A DNA stretch of 64,000 nucleotides. Origin: an uncultured Ruminococcus sp. GTDB taxonomy: Bacteria; Bacillota; Clostridia; Oscillospirales; Acutalibacteraceae. Below, piece by piece: positions 38,099 through 46,908 of this stretch (positions are counted from its first letter, which is position 1; every line of letters begins with the position of its first letter). The notes below the pieces were generated by a model, which saw only the letters and a list, made by a program, of their open reading frames with translations, did not search any database and was not told where the DNA came from. The translations under genes and the position numbers were made by a program. Where the stretch lies: NCBI GenBank assembly GCA_902777275.1, contig CACYTI010000016.1, positions 1 through 64,000 of the forward strand. Reading direction: 5' to 3'.

Positions 38099-39253
38099 TT
38101 GGGAGACATACCCGCAAAAAAAGAGCGCCGCTTATTTTTCGTGTCTGTAATGGCGTTTTTCGTGACGGACATGACGTGGGGGATATTCTACGGGCTTCAC
38201 CTTAAAACGGCGCTGTATGTAACGACCGAGATATTCTTTGCCAATATGATGATATCGGTCTTTATGTGGACAAGGTTCGTGGCGGCGTATCTGAAAAGCG
38301 ACAACAGGTTTGCAAAGCCGCTTGTTTGCATGGGAATAAGTATGCTTTCACTTGAGCTTATCGCCCTCACTGTCAATCTGTTTTATCCTATTCTGTTTTG
38401 GATAGATGACGGCGGAGGCTACCATGCGGGCAGCGCAAGGTACATCACCTATATAACCCAGATCGTCCTTTTTGTATTGACGTCCGTTTATTCGCTGTTG
38501 ATAACGTCAAAAACCTACGGAACCGTCAGGCGCAGGCACATAGCCATAAGCGTTTTCGGCATAGTTATGATAGTGTTTATAAACGTTCAGGTGTTTTTTC
38601 CGCTCCATCCTATGTATTCGGCGGGATATCTGCTCGGTATCTGTCTTATCCACTCGTTTGTTGTTGAAGACGAAAAAGAGGAATATCACAAAACTCTTGA
38701 GAATTTTCTGAAAATCGAGCTTCGCCATCAGCAGGAGCTCGGCACCGCAAAGCAAAAAATTTACACCGATCTGCTGACGGGAGCAAAAAGCAAGCAGGCG
38801 TATCTTGATGATGAGAAAGAAATTAACCGTAAGATCAAAGAAGGCAGGATTCACGATTTAGGTGTTATTGTGTTTGACTTAAATGATTTAAAACAAACAA
38901 ACGACACCAGAGGACACGAAACAGGCGATATTTGCATTTACGAAGCGTGCATGATGATAAGAGAGTTTTTCTCTCAGAGTCCCGTTTAACGCATAGGCGG
39001 CGACGAATTTGTTGTTATTCTTCAAGGCGAGGATTTCGCGAATCGACGCGCTCAGCTGACCGCTTTTGATCGCAAAGTCGACGAAAATCTGCGCTCGGGC
39101 AAGATAGTTGTGGCGTCGGGCATGGCAGAATACAGACAAGGCTCGGATAAATGCTTCCGCGATGTGTTTGAACGTGCCGACCAAACGATGTATGTGCGCA
39201 AGCGCAGGCTGAAAAAGCTCAGAGAAAGGTTTTTTTACGGCAGCTACCAATAG
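38099..39253 (+). pseudogene. Membrane diguanylate-cyclase-like gene interrupted by a nonsense codon before GGDEF
   Basis: The frame encodes six or so membrane helices (about 1-185), a short coiled linker, and a GGDEF domain beginning KIYTDLLTGAKSKQAY. A TAA at 38987-38989 stops it after SQSPV. The very same frame continues RIGGDEFVVILQGEDF through a normal domain end to a TAG at 39251. Relatives have Tyr at this place, so one base change (TAC or TAT to TAA) explains the break. The start is also unclear: TTG 38099 has AAAAGG too close, and homology-like sequence (IIINSDLLLFKKELGDIPAKK) extends upstream without an in-frame start codon. Without the GGDEF loop no c-di-GMP could be made. Confidence 0.8.
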
Positions 39254-39331
39254 AATAAAATAAAATAAAAGCAAAAAAAATAATAATATTGCCCGCTCAG
39301 TTGCGCCCTGCGCTCGTGCGAGCGATGGCTG

Positions 39332-39366
39332 AAAAAAGCGCACGCACAGTGTGCGCACGCTTTTTT
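39332..39366. terminator. Bidirectional terminator
   Basis: AAAAAAGCG and CGCTTTTTT flank an inner CGCAC/GTGCG stem. It serves the GGDEF remnant and the opposing DUF1292 gene. Confidence 0.8.
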
Positions 39367-39373
39367 ACTGAAA

Positions 39374-39667
39374 TTAAGTAAAATCAATTTCGCCGTCATA
39401 TTTGTTTTTGAAGATTTCAAACAGCGTTTCCAAAAGCGCTTCATCTTCAATGCTGTTGTATTCCTCGGTCTCGTCGTCAATGGCGTTGATTTTAAGGATA
39501 ACTACCTCGTCGGCTTCCTCGTCGTTTTCAATAAGAACAATGTATTCCTCGCCTTCGTATTCAACAACGTCAAGAAACTCAAAATCAACCTCGTTGCCCT
39601 CTTCGTCCTCCAGCGTGATAAGAGTACCCTCATTATCCATTTCTTCCATTAATTCTTCTGTAGCCAT
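39374..39667 (-). CDS. DUF1292 family protein
   Basis: A 97-residue, strongly acidic cytoplasmic protein. The core TLITLEDEEGNEVDFEFLDVVEYEGEEYIVLI, followed by DEVVILKI, is the DUF1292 domain (residues 14-62). The family is widespread in Firmicutes, often next to ruvX and alaS, neither of which is here; function unknown. GGAAAGGAG precedes the ATG. It has its own terminator and a short upstream AT-rich promoter region. Confidence 0.88.
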   Translation of the reverse strand: MATEELMEEMDNEGTLITLEDEEGNEVDFEFLDVVEYEGEEYIVLIENDEEADEVVILKINAIDDETEEYNSIEDEALLETLFEIFKNKYDGEIDFT

Positions 39668-39795
39668 AATAACAGTCTCCTTTCCGAAAGCTCCGGCTTT
39701 CTGAATCTGCCTATACAGTATAACACAAATGCAAGAAAAGTCAAGTGTTCATAAATTTTTTTCAAATGCAAAAAATATATAATAATAATGTATTT

Positions 39796-39957
39796 TTATG
39801 CGGTTATTTTGTTATTGACAAAACCGATGTCACACTCGTCAGCCTTTGAAAAGTTCTTTCCGGCAAAATGAAAAAATACAGCTTTGCGGTTTGAGCCGTT
39901 TGAAATATTTGCAGGTTGTCGATTTATTCTCAACAACTGACGGCATTTGCAGCGCAT
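39796..39957 (-). CDS. Possible small protein, unrecognised
   Basis: A 53-residue frame starting MRCKCRQLL with AGAGG 8 bases before the ATG (39957). It is basic, with two N-terminal Cys residues and one later. It has no family I recognise and no strong promoter. It could be a real small gene or chance. Confidence 0.3.
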   Translation of the reverse strand: MRCKCRQLLRINRQPANISNGSNRKAVFFHFAGKNFSKADECDIGFVNNKITA

Positions 39958-40152
39958 TATCAAATCCTCTTTTTGAGAAAGCTCAATAATCAGACGGGCT
40001 TTCTTTTTTAGCACTATTGCATATATAACAATGAAACAGGGCGAAATCATATAGAGTTTACATAATTTTCACGAACATTTCACATTATGAATATACGTTG
40101 TTCAAATTAAAGGGTTAGTATATAGTCACAGCAAACGAAGGAGGTGAAACCG

Positions 40153-40569
40153 ATGCAAAGAAATCAACCGTCGGTAGTTGCCTGTGTAACAAGCCAATAT
40201 GAATGTGACCGAATAATTGAGGCGGCGGAACAGATTGCCGCGGAAAATGATTGCGAGCTCCACGTGCTGAGCGTATTGATGCCGACAGAAAATTACGCAT
40301 TGATAAGCGACAAGCTGGAGTATCTCAACCGGGTTTCCAAGAGCGCCGGAGCTGATATGACCGTGATTTTCAGCAGTGAAGCGCCAAAAGCGGCAGTTAA
40401 GTTCGCAAAGGAAACCAACGCCGTAGAAATTGTGGCAGGTATGCACGACGGCGGACGCGAGAGCTTTTTGGTTCAGTTCAATCAGCTTGACCCCACGATT
40501 TCTATCAATATGGTAGACAAAAACCGCAGTGTCTACACTATGGATGTGCGCGCCAAACGCACGTTCTGA
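40153..40569 (+). CDS. Universal-stress-protein-like protein (KdpD USP-type)
   Basis: A 138-residue soluble protein with the alternating strand-helix pattern of the USP fold: SVVACVTSQYECDRIIEAAEQIAAENDCELHVLSVL at the N-terminus is much like the USP domain inside KdpD sensors. The ATP-loop glycines (G-2x-G-9x-G) are not evident, so it is probably a non-ATP-binding type. A strong AAGGAGG site lies 8 bases before ATG 40153. It stands alone between DUF1292 and the DHHW gene. Its role may be signalling; no partner histidine kinase is in the window. Confidence 0.7.
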   Translation: MQRNQPSVVACVTSQYECDRIIEAAEQIAAENDCELHVLSVLMPTENYALISDKLEYLNRVSKSAGADMTVIFSSEAPKAAVKFAKETNAVEIVAGMHDGGRESFLVQFNQLDPTISINMVDKNRSVYTMDVRAKRTF

Positions 40570-40671
40570 TTTGGAAGGTATATATTTCATAGAGTACATT
40601 AATTAATAAACAAACAAACTTTTTCCAATTATTTCCATCTCCTTTCTTTATAATATAAATCTCTCTTCACA

Positions 40672-40718
40672 GAGCGCTTCGGAAAGCAGCCGGGGCGCTC
40701 TTCTCCTGTCTGCTTTTA
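40672..40718 (+). terminator. Terminator after the USP-like gene
   Basis: GAGCGC-TTCGG pairs with CCGGG-GCGCTC, followed by TTCTCCTGTCTGCTTTT. It lies about 100 bases after the stop; the rest of 40570-40860 is AT-rich without a gene. Confidence 0.55.
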
Positions 40719-40866
40719 AGTAATGGGCTTTTTAAACGAACAGTAAAAAATAATAACTTATTTATGGATAAAATTTCACAAAAAATTATTCATATATATT
40801 GTTTTTAATTTGGTTTTGTTGTATAATCATTATATATGTATCATTTTTAAGAACAGGTGAATGTTT

Positions 40867-42216
40867 ATGAGCGATCGTAACAGCTCCGACTATTTTAATC
40901 TGGACAATTTTGACGAAAGCCTCGACAGCCGAGACTACCGCCGCCGTCAGTCGGTAAGGCGGGGAAATTCACAGAGCGGCAGCCGTCCGTCCTATAACAG
41001 AAGGCCGTCCTACAACAGGAGACCGTCCAACAACAGGCGCAGACGCAGAAGACGACGCAACCGCACCCGCATACGCAACCGCATTGTGATCGTAACATCG
41101 TTTATTTTAGTAATAGTTCTGCTTGTAACGCTTATTGTCCTTATGTTCAAGGGCTGCGGCAAAAAAACGACGCCGACGGGTGTTTCCACCGACATTAAAG
41201 CAAAGCAGAGCAGCTTGGTTGAAAGCACTACCTCTGCCCCAAAGACTCCGGCTCCTACGGGAGACAAGCTTTCAATTTCAAACTTTATTCCTGCCAAGCC
41301 CAACGACGACAGCTCAATGGGAGAGGCTTCGGGCGCAATTTACGTTTGGAACCGCCAGGGCTTTGAGCTGTTCGGCGGCAGCGACGACATGGCGCAGGCT
41401 TATGCCGAAACGGTAAACGATCTTGCGGGCAAGGTCAGCGACATTAATGTTTACAGCATAATAATTCCCAACCACACCGAAATGGGGCTTCCCGACAGGC
41501 TTAAAAACGAGGCTTCCACAAACTCTCAGGCTGACAATATCCGCGCTGCCTACGCTGCGATGGATTCAAGCAAGGTCAGACCTATAAATGTTTATAACTA
41601 TCTTTCGGAGCACTGCAACGAATATATTTACTTTAAGTCCGACCACCACTGGACAGGTCTCGGCTCTTACTACGCCTATACCGCGTTCGCCGATACTTTA
41701 GGTATGCCTACAATGCCGCTTTCGGAATGCACCGAAATGACGATTGACGGCTTTACCGGCACGCTGACGAACCTTGCCAATGGTCTTGATTCCGATACCG
41801 TGCACTACTGGCATTTCCCGTATTCGGTCAGCATGGATATCACCGACTCGAACGGCTCGGTTCAAAGCTATGACAGCCCGTATTATGATGAAGAGGAAAG
41901 CGGCGAATACACTTACGGCGTGTTTATCTACGGCGATAATCCGCTTACCGTGCTCCGTTCAAGCTCGCCGAACGCGGGTCAGGATAAGAAGATCGCGGTA
42001 GTCAAAGAGAGCTACGGCAACGCGTTCGTTCCGTATCTTACAAATAACTATCAGGAGGTTCACGTTGTAGATCTGCGTTCGTTCCGCGAGGTTTCAAAGG
42101 ATAATCTGGCAACCTACTGTCAGAACAACGGAATCACCGATTTGCTGTTTATAAACGGCGTTATGAGTGCGAACAATCAGATGCATCTTGACAGCATGAC
42201 CGAGCTTTTCAAGTAA
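40867..42216 (+). CDS. DHHW-family membrane-anchored protein
   Basis: A 449-residue protein. The cytoplasmic N-terminus (1-72) is extremely arginine-rich and has a short tandem repeat of RPSYNR units. One membrane helix (about 73-96) follows, then a Ser/Thr/Pro linker and a large extracellular domain (about 130-449) with the family motif KSDHHWTGLGSYYAY and a C-terminal KESYGNAF and LFINGVMS. The DHHW fold is related to AlgX/SGNH acyl-transfer proteins that modify surface polysaccharides, so an O-acetyl transfer or hydrolysis role outside the cell is plausible. ATG 40867 is spaced 7 bases from AGGTG; the ATG at 40861 is too close. Confidence 0.8.
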   Translation: MSDRNSSDYFNLDNFDESLDSRDYRRRQSVRRGNSQSGSRPSYNRRPSYNRRPSNNRRRRRRRRNRTRIRNRIVIVTSFILVIVLLVTLIVLMFKGCGKKTTPTGVSTDIKAKQSSLVESTTSAPKTPAPTGDKLSISNFIPAKPNDDSSMGEASGAIYVWNRQGFELFGGSDDMAQAYAETVNDLAGKVSDINVYSIIIPNHTEMGLPDRLKNEASTNSQADNIRAAYAAMDSSKVRPINVYNYLSEHCNEYIYFKSDHHWTGLGSYYAYTAFADTLGMPTMPLSECTEMTIDGFTGTLTNLANGLDSDTVHYWHFPYSVSMDITDSNGSVQSYDSPYYDEEESGEYTYGVFIYGDNPLTVLRSSSPNAGQDKKIAVVKESYGNAFVPYLTNNYQEVHVVDLRSFREVSKDNLATYCQNNGITDLLFINGVMSANNQMHLDSMTELFK

Positions 42217-42254
42217 CAGACGCGCATTAGTTGAGGAAAGGGGGCAGCCAATGC

Positions 42255-42950
42255 ATGATAGCGGAAAATGTAAGGGGTACTTTATTCGGAAAAATAACCG
42301 ACGGATTGTATTCCGCCTATGTTAGCTCGGCTTCTGTAAACAACAGAAGCGCCTACGTGGTGACGCGGAAAAAGCTTAAAGAATATTTTGACGGTGTTGT
42401 AGTGGCTGTCGCCGAGTTTGAAGGTCTGACGGGAGAAAGGCTCATCATCGCACAGCCGGGAGAGGTCTTTTATGAGCCGGAGCTAAGGGCTGTTCTCGCA
42501 AACCTTAAAAATGTCTCCGTCAATAAAATTCGCTGTCTTTATGAAAAATCCTGCGGCGGAATAATATTCTATAAAACAAGGCAAAACACAAAAATACTGC
42601 TCGTTAAAAACAACAACGGCAGATATTGGAGCTTCCCAAAGGGACATATCGAGGAAGGCGAAACCGAGCAGGAAACCGCTGTCCGGGAGATAAAGGAAGA
42701 AACGGGTCTTGACGTGACTATCGTTAAGAACTTCCGCGAAATCAGCGAGTACTGTCCGTTCGGAAAAATCCGCAAAAGAGTGGTGTTCTTCCTCGCGAGA
42801 GCCTTTACCGACAACGTGAAGATCCAGGAAGAGGAGATCGACAGCTACATTTGGGTAGACCTGCAGCAGGCGCGCAAGCTGTGCACCTACGACAACGACC
42901 TCAGAATAATAGAAAAAGCGGAAACGGCGATTCATCTGATGAGAAACTGA
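42255..42950 (+). CDS. Nudix hydrolase with N-terminal extension
   Basis: A 231-residue protein. Residues 1-105 form a domain I do not recognise. Residues 106-231 are a Nudix domain whose box is perfect: GHIEEGETEQETAVREIKEE followed by TGL (G-x5-E-x7-REUxEExGU), preceded by YWSFPKG. The FPKG phrase and flanking pattern are those of diadenosine tetraphosphate or nucleotide-type Nudix enzymes. The likely reaction is hydrolysis of a nucleoside polyphosphate in the cytoplasm. ATG 42255 lies 11 bases after AGGGGG; longer starts lack a site. It follows the DHHW gene by 38 bases and may be co-transcribed. Confidence 0.85.
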   Translation: MIAENVRGTLFGKITDGLYSAYVSSASVNNRSAYVVTRKKLKEYFDGVVVAVAEFEGLTGERLIIAQPGEVFYEPELRAVLANLKNVSVNKIRCLYEKSCGGIIFYKTRQNTKILLVKNNNGRYWSFPKGHIEEGETEQETAVREIKEETGLDVTIVKNFREISEYCPFGKIRKRVVFFLARAFTDNVKIQEEEIDSYIWVDLQQARKLCTYDNDLRIIEKAETAIHLMRN

Positions 42951-42994
42951 CCCGGCCGTGACACCCGACGGTTCCGCGCATTTTACGCAAAAAT

Positions 42995-43051
42995 AAAAAC
43001 CCTTTCCTTAAAAACACGCGTCAAAACGCAGCGTTGAAGGAAGGGTTTTTT
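42995..43051. repeat. Repeat family 2, copy b, terminator-like hairpin
   Basis: AAAAACCCTTTCCTTAAAAA, ACACGCGTCAAAACGCAGCG and TTGAAGGAAGGGTTTTTT pair over about 20 bases and end in a T run; a likely terminator for the Nudix gene. Confidence 0.75.
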
Positions 43052-43147
43052 ATTGATAGTGGAGAGAGTTTTGCGCCCGTTGATTTGTTTATGGATTATG
43101 TGTCCGCCGCGTTATATGTTGATTAATATGTTCATTTCCTCGGGATT

Positions 43148-43264
43148 GTAGGGGCGCACCCACGTGTGCGCCCTTGCACCGACGTATATTTCCCGTCCGA
43201 TTGTTGATAGAAAACACAACGTTTGATTTAACGCCTCCGGGCGCACACATCGGTGCGCCCCTAC
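43148..43264 (+). repeat. Repeat family 1, copy C
   Basis: Full-length copy from GTAGGGGCGCACCC to GTGCGCCCCTAC with the inner CCCGTCCGATTGTTGATAG. Confidence 0.82.
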
Positions 43265-43485
43265 GAACAGAAGGATAACAACATATAGTTTTCCGAATCA
43301 GAATGGTGTAGGGTTGTGTATGGTTGAAGGGTTTTTTCAATAGTATGTATAAAAAATATAATTCTATATAAGAAGTATAAAATATATAAAGGGTTTTGGA
43401 AAATGCCTCAAACCCTACACTACCCTACACTTCAAGCCCTTCACAATCCTGCACAGCCCTGTATAAACGGTCTGCTGTGAATTGC
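43265..43485. other. Intergenic DNA with CCCTACAC repeats
   Basis: GGTGTAGGGTTGTGTATGG and, 100 bases later, AAACCCTACACTACCCTACA form an imperfect inverted pair around an AT-rich middle. No gene. Confidence 0.5.
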
Positions 43486-44073
43486 TCAGTTTTCCTTCAA
43501 GACGCCGTTCACTCCGCCCCAGCTCATTGTGCTTATGATCTGCGTCACCTCTTCGATCGGCACGCTTTTGTCCGAGTTGAACCAGTGTTGATATACCGAC
43601 AGCATTCCCGAGAGAATATAGTCTATCATAATTTCAGCGCGGTACTCCTCAACGTCAAGCTGCGACACCATTTTTTCTCGGGTCTTGTTTTTCAGCAGAT
43701 TCATAATTCGGGTAATGAGAGCTTTGTTGCCGTTCATCGAGAGCAGATAGCCGAAAAACTCGGGATCCATATTGATAAGTATGCTGAAACGCTCAAACAA
43801 CGAGTATGGCGCTTCCATTGTTTTGGTGAATTCTATGTCGCCGAGCAAAACCTCATAGCTTTGCGATATATCGTTTTCAATGTCCTCCACCACCTGATAA
43901 ACTCCCGAGTAGTAGTTGTAGAAGGTTTTGCGGTTAATGTCGGCAGTATCGGCAAGCTCTATTATAGTGATGTCGTTTATATCCTTTTCGACCATAAGCT
44001 TGGCGAAGGCGTTGCGTATAGCGCGTTTGGTTTTAAGCACCCTGCGGTCAACAGGCTTAACCTTTTTATCCAT
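43486..44073 (-). CDS. TetR/AcrR-family transcriptional regulator
   Basis: A 195-residue protein. The N-terminal helix-turn-helix is RRVLKTKRAIRNAFAKLM followed by ITIIELADTADINRKTFYNYYSG (residues 10-57), typical of TetR repressors. The helical C-terminal half (60-195) would bind an effector. It is transcribed away from fakA-fakB-plsY, with a 279-base shared promoter region. It is therefore the obvious candidate repressor of that fatty-acid cassette; a fatty acyl ligand is inference only. ATG 44073 has GAAAGGAC upstream. Confidence 0.85.
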   Translation of the reverse strand: MDKKVKPVDRRVLKTKRAIRNAFAKLMVEKDINDITIIELADTADINRKTFYNYYSGVYQVVEDIENDISQSYEVLLGDIEFTKTMEAPYSLFERFSILINMDPEFFGYLLSMNGNKALITRIMNLLKNKTREKMVSQLDVEEYRAEIMIDYILSGMLSVYQHWFNSDKSVPIEEVTQIISTMSWGGVNGVLKEN

Positions 44074-44239
44074 TTTTTACGTCCTTTCTACATATTTCGA
44101 CATTTTTAAAGATTAGTGAGTAATAAATAACAAAACAAGCTGTTAATGTGTAATTATATACAATACAAATCAATAATGTCCATTATCATTTCGGAGATTA
44201 TATTATATTATATACCTTGGGGAAAAGTCAAGTATTTTG

Positions 44240-44255
44240 ATTCGATAAAGCGAAT
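44240..44255. promoter_or_regulatory. Candidate operator between the TetR gene and fakA
   Basis: ATTCG-ATAAAG-CGAAT is an inverted repeat just upstream of a TATAAT-like -10 (44263-44268) facing fakA. The position suits repression by the divergent TetR protein. Confidence 0.4.
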
Positions 44256-44352
44256 TTATCATTATAATAAAATTGTGATTTTTCGTTCGGATTAAAAACA
44301 ACAAAAATTCAGGAATTTCTCCGCAATTTTTATTTGTTTAGGAAGATTGAAT

Positions 44353-46008
44353 ATGCAAAACACCGTATTGGACGGCATATTATTTGCGCGGCTGCTGCGT
44401 GGCGGTGCCGCCTGCCTAAAGGCTAACGCGATGACCGTCAATGATCTTAACGTGTTCCCGATTCCCGACGGCGACACGGGCGACAATATGTTTTTAACAA
44501 TAAACTCGGGCGCTTCGGCGGTCGGCGAGGGCTACGACAGTCTTTCACAGACCGCGGGCAAGGCGGCGAGCGGAATGCTGCTCGGAGCGAGAGGAAATTC
44601 GGGAGTTATTCTTTCACGTATTTTCGCGGGGCTTTCCAAGGGCTTTGAGGGCATGGCGCAGGCAGACGTCAAAAAGCTGGGAGCCGCCTTTGAAAGCGGT
44701 GTGCGCGAGGCTTACGGCGCGGTTTCGGTGCCTGTTGAGGGAACTATACTCACGGTGCTCAAGGATTCGGTAGCAGCCGCCAACAGCGCTGTAACCGACG
44801 ACAGCACTCTTGAAGAATACTTCGCGGATTTCAGCGCGGAGCTGAAGCGCTCACTCGAACGCACTCCCGACCTGCTTGATGTTCTGCGCGACGCGGGAGT
44901 CGTTGACAGCGGCGGCGCGGGCTTGGGATATATCATCGACGGATTTATTAACGCTCTCGGAGGCGATGTAGCGGCGTCCGAAGCTTATGCGGCGCCTCAG
45001 ACTCACAGCGTTGACCTCGATGCTTTTTCAGCCGACAGCGTTCTTGAATACGGCTACTGCACCGAGTTTTTGCTCAGACTTCAAACCGGCAAGGTCGATA
45101 TCGAGAATTTTAACGAGGAAGTAATAGCTGATTACCTTAACATGGTAGGAGATTCGGTCGTCTGCTTCAAAGAGGGCACTGTTGTAAAGGTTCACGTTCA
45201 CACAAAGAAGCCCGGCGACATTCTCAATGAGATGCAGCGCTACGGTGAGTTCCTCACATTTAAAATGGAGAACATGACCCTGCAGCACAACGAGAACCAT
45301 ATGAGCGAAAAGCTTGCGGCAACGGCAAAGAAAAAAACTCCGCGCAAGCCCTTCGGCATTGTCAGCGTAGCGGCGGGCAAGGGAATAAAGAACGCATTTT
45401 CGGAGCAGGGCTGTGACGTTGTTGTTGACGGCGGACAGAGCATGAATCCCTCGGCAGAGGATCTGATCGCCGCGTTCAGGCACATCAACGCCGACGTTAT
45501 CTTTGTATTCCCCAACAACTCAAATATTATTATGACCGCAAATCAGGCGGCTCAGCTTTACGATGAGGCTGAAATATGCGTCCTTCCCACAAAGACCATC
45601 GGCGAGGGCTACGCTGCGATCTCAATGCTCGACACCACTCTCGGCAGCACCGAGGCTATTATAGCCGAGCTTGAAGAGATAATTTCGGGCGTTGTAACGG
45701 GCATGGTTTCCCGCGCGGTGCGCGACACCGAGATGAACGGCGTAGAGGTTCGCAAGGATGATTATATAGGCTTTGTCGGCGACACCGTTTACACGGATAA
45801 TCCCGACCGCAGCGCGGCGGCTGAGGAGCTTTGCGAGGCTGCGGGAGCGAAACGCTATGATATTATGCTTCTTGTCTGCGGCGAGTCAGTGACTCCCGAC
45901 GAAGCTCAGACGCTCTATAACAAGCTTCAAAAGAAGTACAGAAGAACCGAGATAGTTATGATTGACGGCGGACAGCCGGTTTATGATTATATTATTATTT
46001 TAGAATAG
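44353..46008 (+). CDS. fakA: Fatty acid kinase catalytic subunit FakA-like (DAK2/DegV-associated)
   Basis: A 551-residue cytoplasmic kinase. The N-terminal DAK1/DAK2-like nucleotide domain (1-205) shows NVFPIPDGDTGDNM with the metal-binding Asp cluster at 39-44, and GARGNSGVILSRIFAG. The middle and C-terminal domains match the YloV/FakA layout, including the FakB-contacting C-terminus. FakA phosphorylates fatty acids held by a DegV-family FakB, giving acyl-phosphate. An AGGAAG site precedes ATG 44353. The next gene is a DegV protein and the third is PlsY, so the pathway from fatty acid to lysophosphatidate is encoded in order. Confidence 0.9.
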   Translation: MQNTVLDGILFARLLRGGAACLKANAMTVNDLNVFPIPDGDTGDNMFLTINSGASAVGEGYDSLSQTAGKAASGMLLGARGNSGVILSRIFAGLSKGFEGMAQADVKKLGAAFESGVREAYGAVSVPVEGTILTVLKDSVAAANSAVTDDSTLEEYFADFSAELKRSLERTPDLLDVLRDAGVVDSGGAGLGYIIDGFINALGGDVAASEAYAAPQTHSVDLDAFSADSVLEYGYCTEFLLRLQTGKVDIENFNEEVIADYLNMVGDSVVCFKEGTVVKVHVHTKKPGDILNEMQRYGEFLTFKMENMTLQHNENHMSEKLAATAKKKTPRKPFGIVSVAAGKGIKNAFSEQGCDVVVDGGQSMNPSAEDLIAAFRHINADVIFVFPNNSNIIMTANQAAQLYDEAEICVLPTKTIGEGYAAISMLDTTLGSTEAIIAELEEIISGVVTGMVSRAVRDTEMNGVEVRKDDYIGFVGDTVYTDNPDRSAAAEELCEAAGAKRYDIMLLVCGESVTPDEAQTLYNKLQKKYRRTEIVMIDGGQPVYDYIIILE

Positions 46009-46020
46009 GAGAAATAAAAA

Positions 46021-46908
46021 ATGAGACCTGTAAAGATTGTTACCGATTCCTGCTCAGACCTTCCCAAGGAGCTTCGCGAGAAATACGACATCGACTATAT
46101 GATGATGAACACCGTAAAGGACGGCAAGGAGACCCCTGCCAGCCTTGACTGGGAATTCTACAGCCCCAAGGATTTTTACGATTCTCTCAGAGAAGGCGAG
46201 CGCACCACGACCACAATGGTTCCGCCCTCGGAGTTTCAGAAGTATTTCAGAGCCGAGCTTGAAAAAGGCAACGATATCGTTTATATCGCCTGCTCAAGCA
46301 AGCTTTCCGGCTCCGTAAACGTCGGCAAGGTTGAGGCTGAGGCGATCCTCAAGGATTATCCCGGCGCCGTCATTTGCTGCGTAGACTCTATCAACGCCTG
46401 CGTGGGCGAGGGCTTAGTCGCCATTAAAGCGGCAGGCTTCAGAGATGAAGGCAAGACCGCGAAGGAAATCGAGGCGGCTCTTCTTCCCATCCGCAACAAT
46501 GTAAATCAGTTTGTTACCGTTCACACACTCAACGCTCTCAAGGCGGCAGGCCGCGTAACCGGTTCATCGGCGTTCATGGGCAATCTGCTCGGCGTAAAGC
46601 CCATAATTATTTCCGACAAGGTCGGCAACAATACCCCGATCAAAAAGGTTAAGGGCAGACTCAACTCTCTCAAAGAGCTTGTTGCGCTTACAGCCACAGC
46701 GGTTGAGGGCATTGACCATCCCGACGTATACGTCGCTCACGCCGACTGCGAGGAGGACGCTAAGGATCTCGTTGAGATGATCAAGGAGATCATTCCCGGA
46801 GCGAGAACATATATCACCTATATCGGACCGATCATCGGCGCTTCTATCGGCGCTGACGCTATCGGCGTATTCTCCTACGGCAAGAGCATCGAGAGGTTCA
46901 GCGTATGA
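46021..46908 (+). CDS. fakB: DegV-family fatty-acid-binding protein (FakB-like)
   Basis: A 295-residue protein of the DegV family. The N-terminus VKIVTDSCSDLPKEL holds the conserved Asp/Ser. The middle phrase VYIACSSKLSGSVNVG and the C-terminal YITYIGPIIGASIGADAIGVF complete the two-domain clamp that buries one fatty acid. FakB presents the acid to FakA and carries acyl-phosphate to the acyltransferase. It lies 12 bases after fakA with an AGGAG site, and its stop overlaps the plsY start by 4 bases. Confidence 0.9.
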   Translation: MRPVKIVTDSCSDLPKELREKYDIDYMMMNTVKDGKETPASLDWEFYSPKDFYDSLREGERTTTTMVPPSEFQKYFRAELEKGNDIVYIACSSKLSGSVNVGKVEAEAILKDYPGAVICCVDSINACVGEGLVAIKAAGFRDEGKTAKEIEAALLPIRNNVNQFVTVHTLNALKAAGRVTGSSAFMGNLLGVKPIIISDKVGNNTPIKKVKGRLNSLKELVALTATAVEGIDHPDVYVAHADCEEDAKDLVEMIKEIIPGARTYITYIGPIIGASIGADAIGVFSYGKSIERFSV

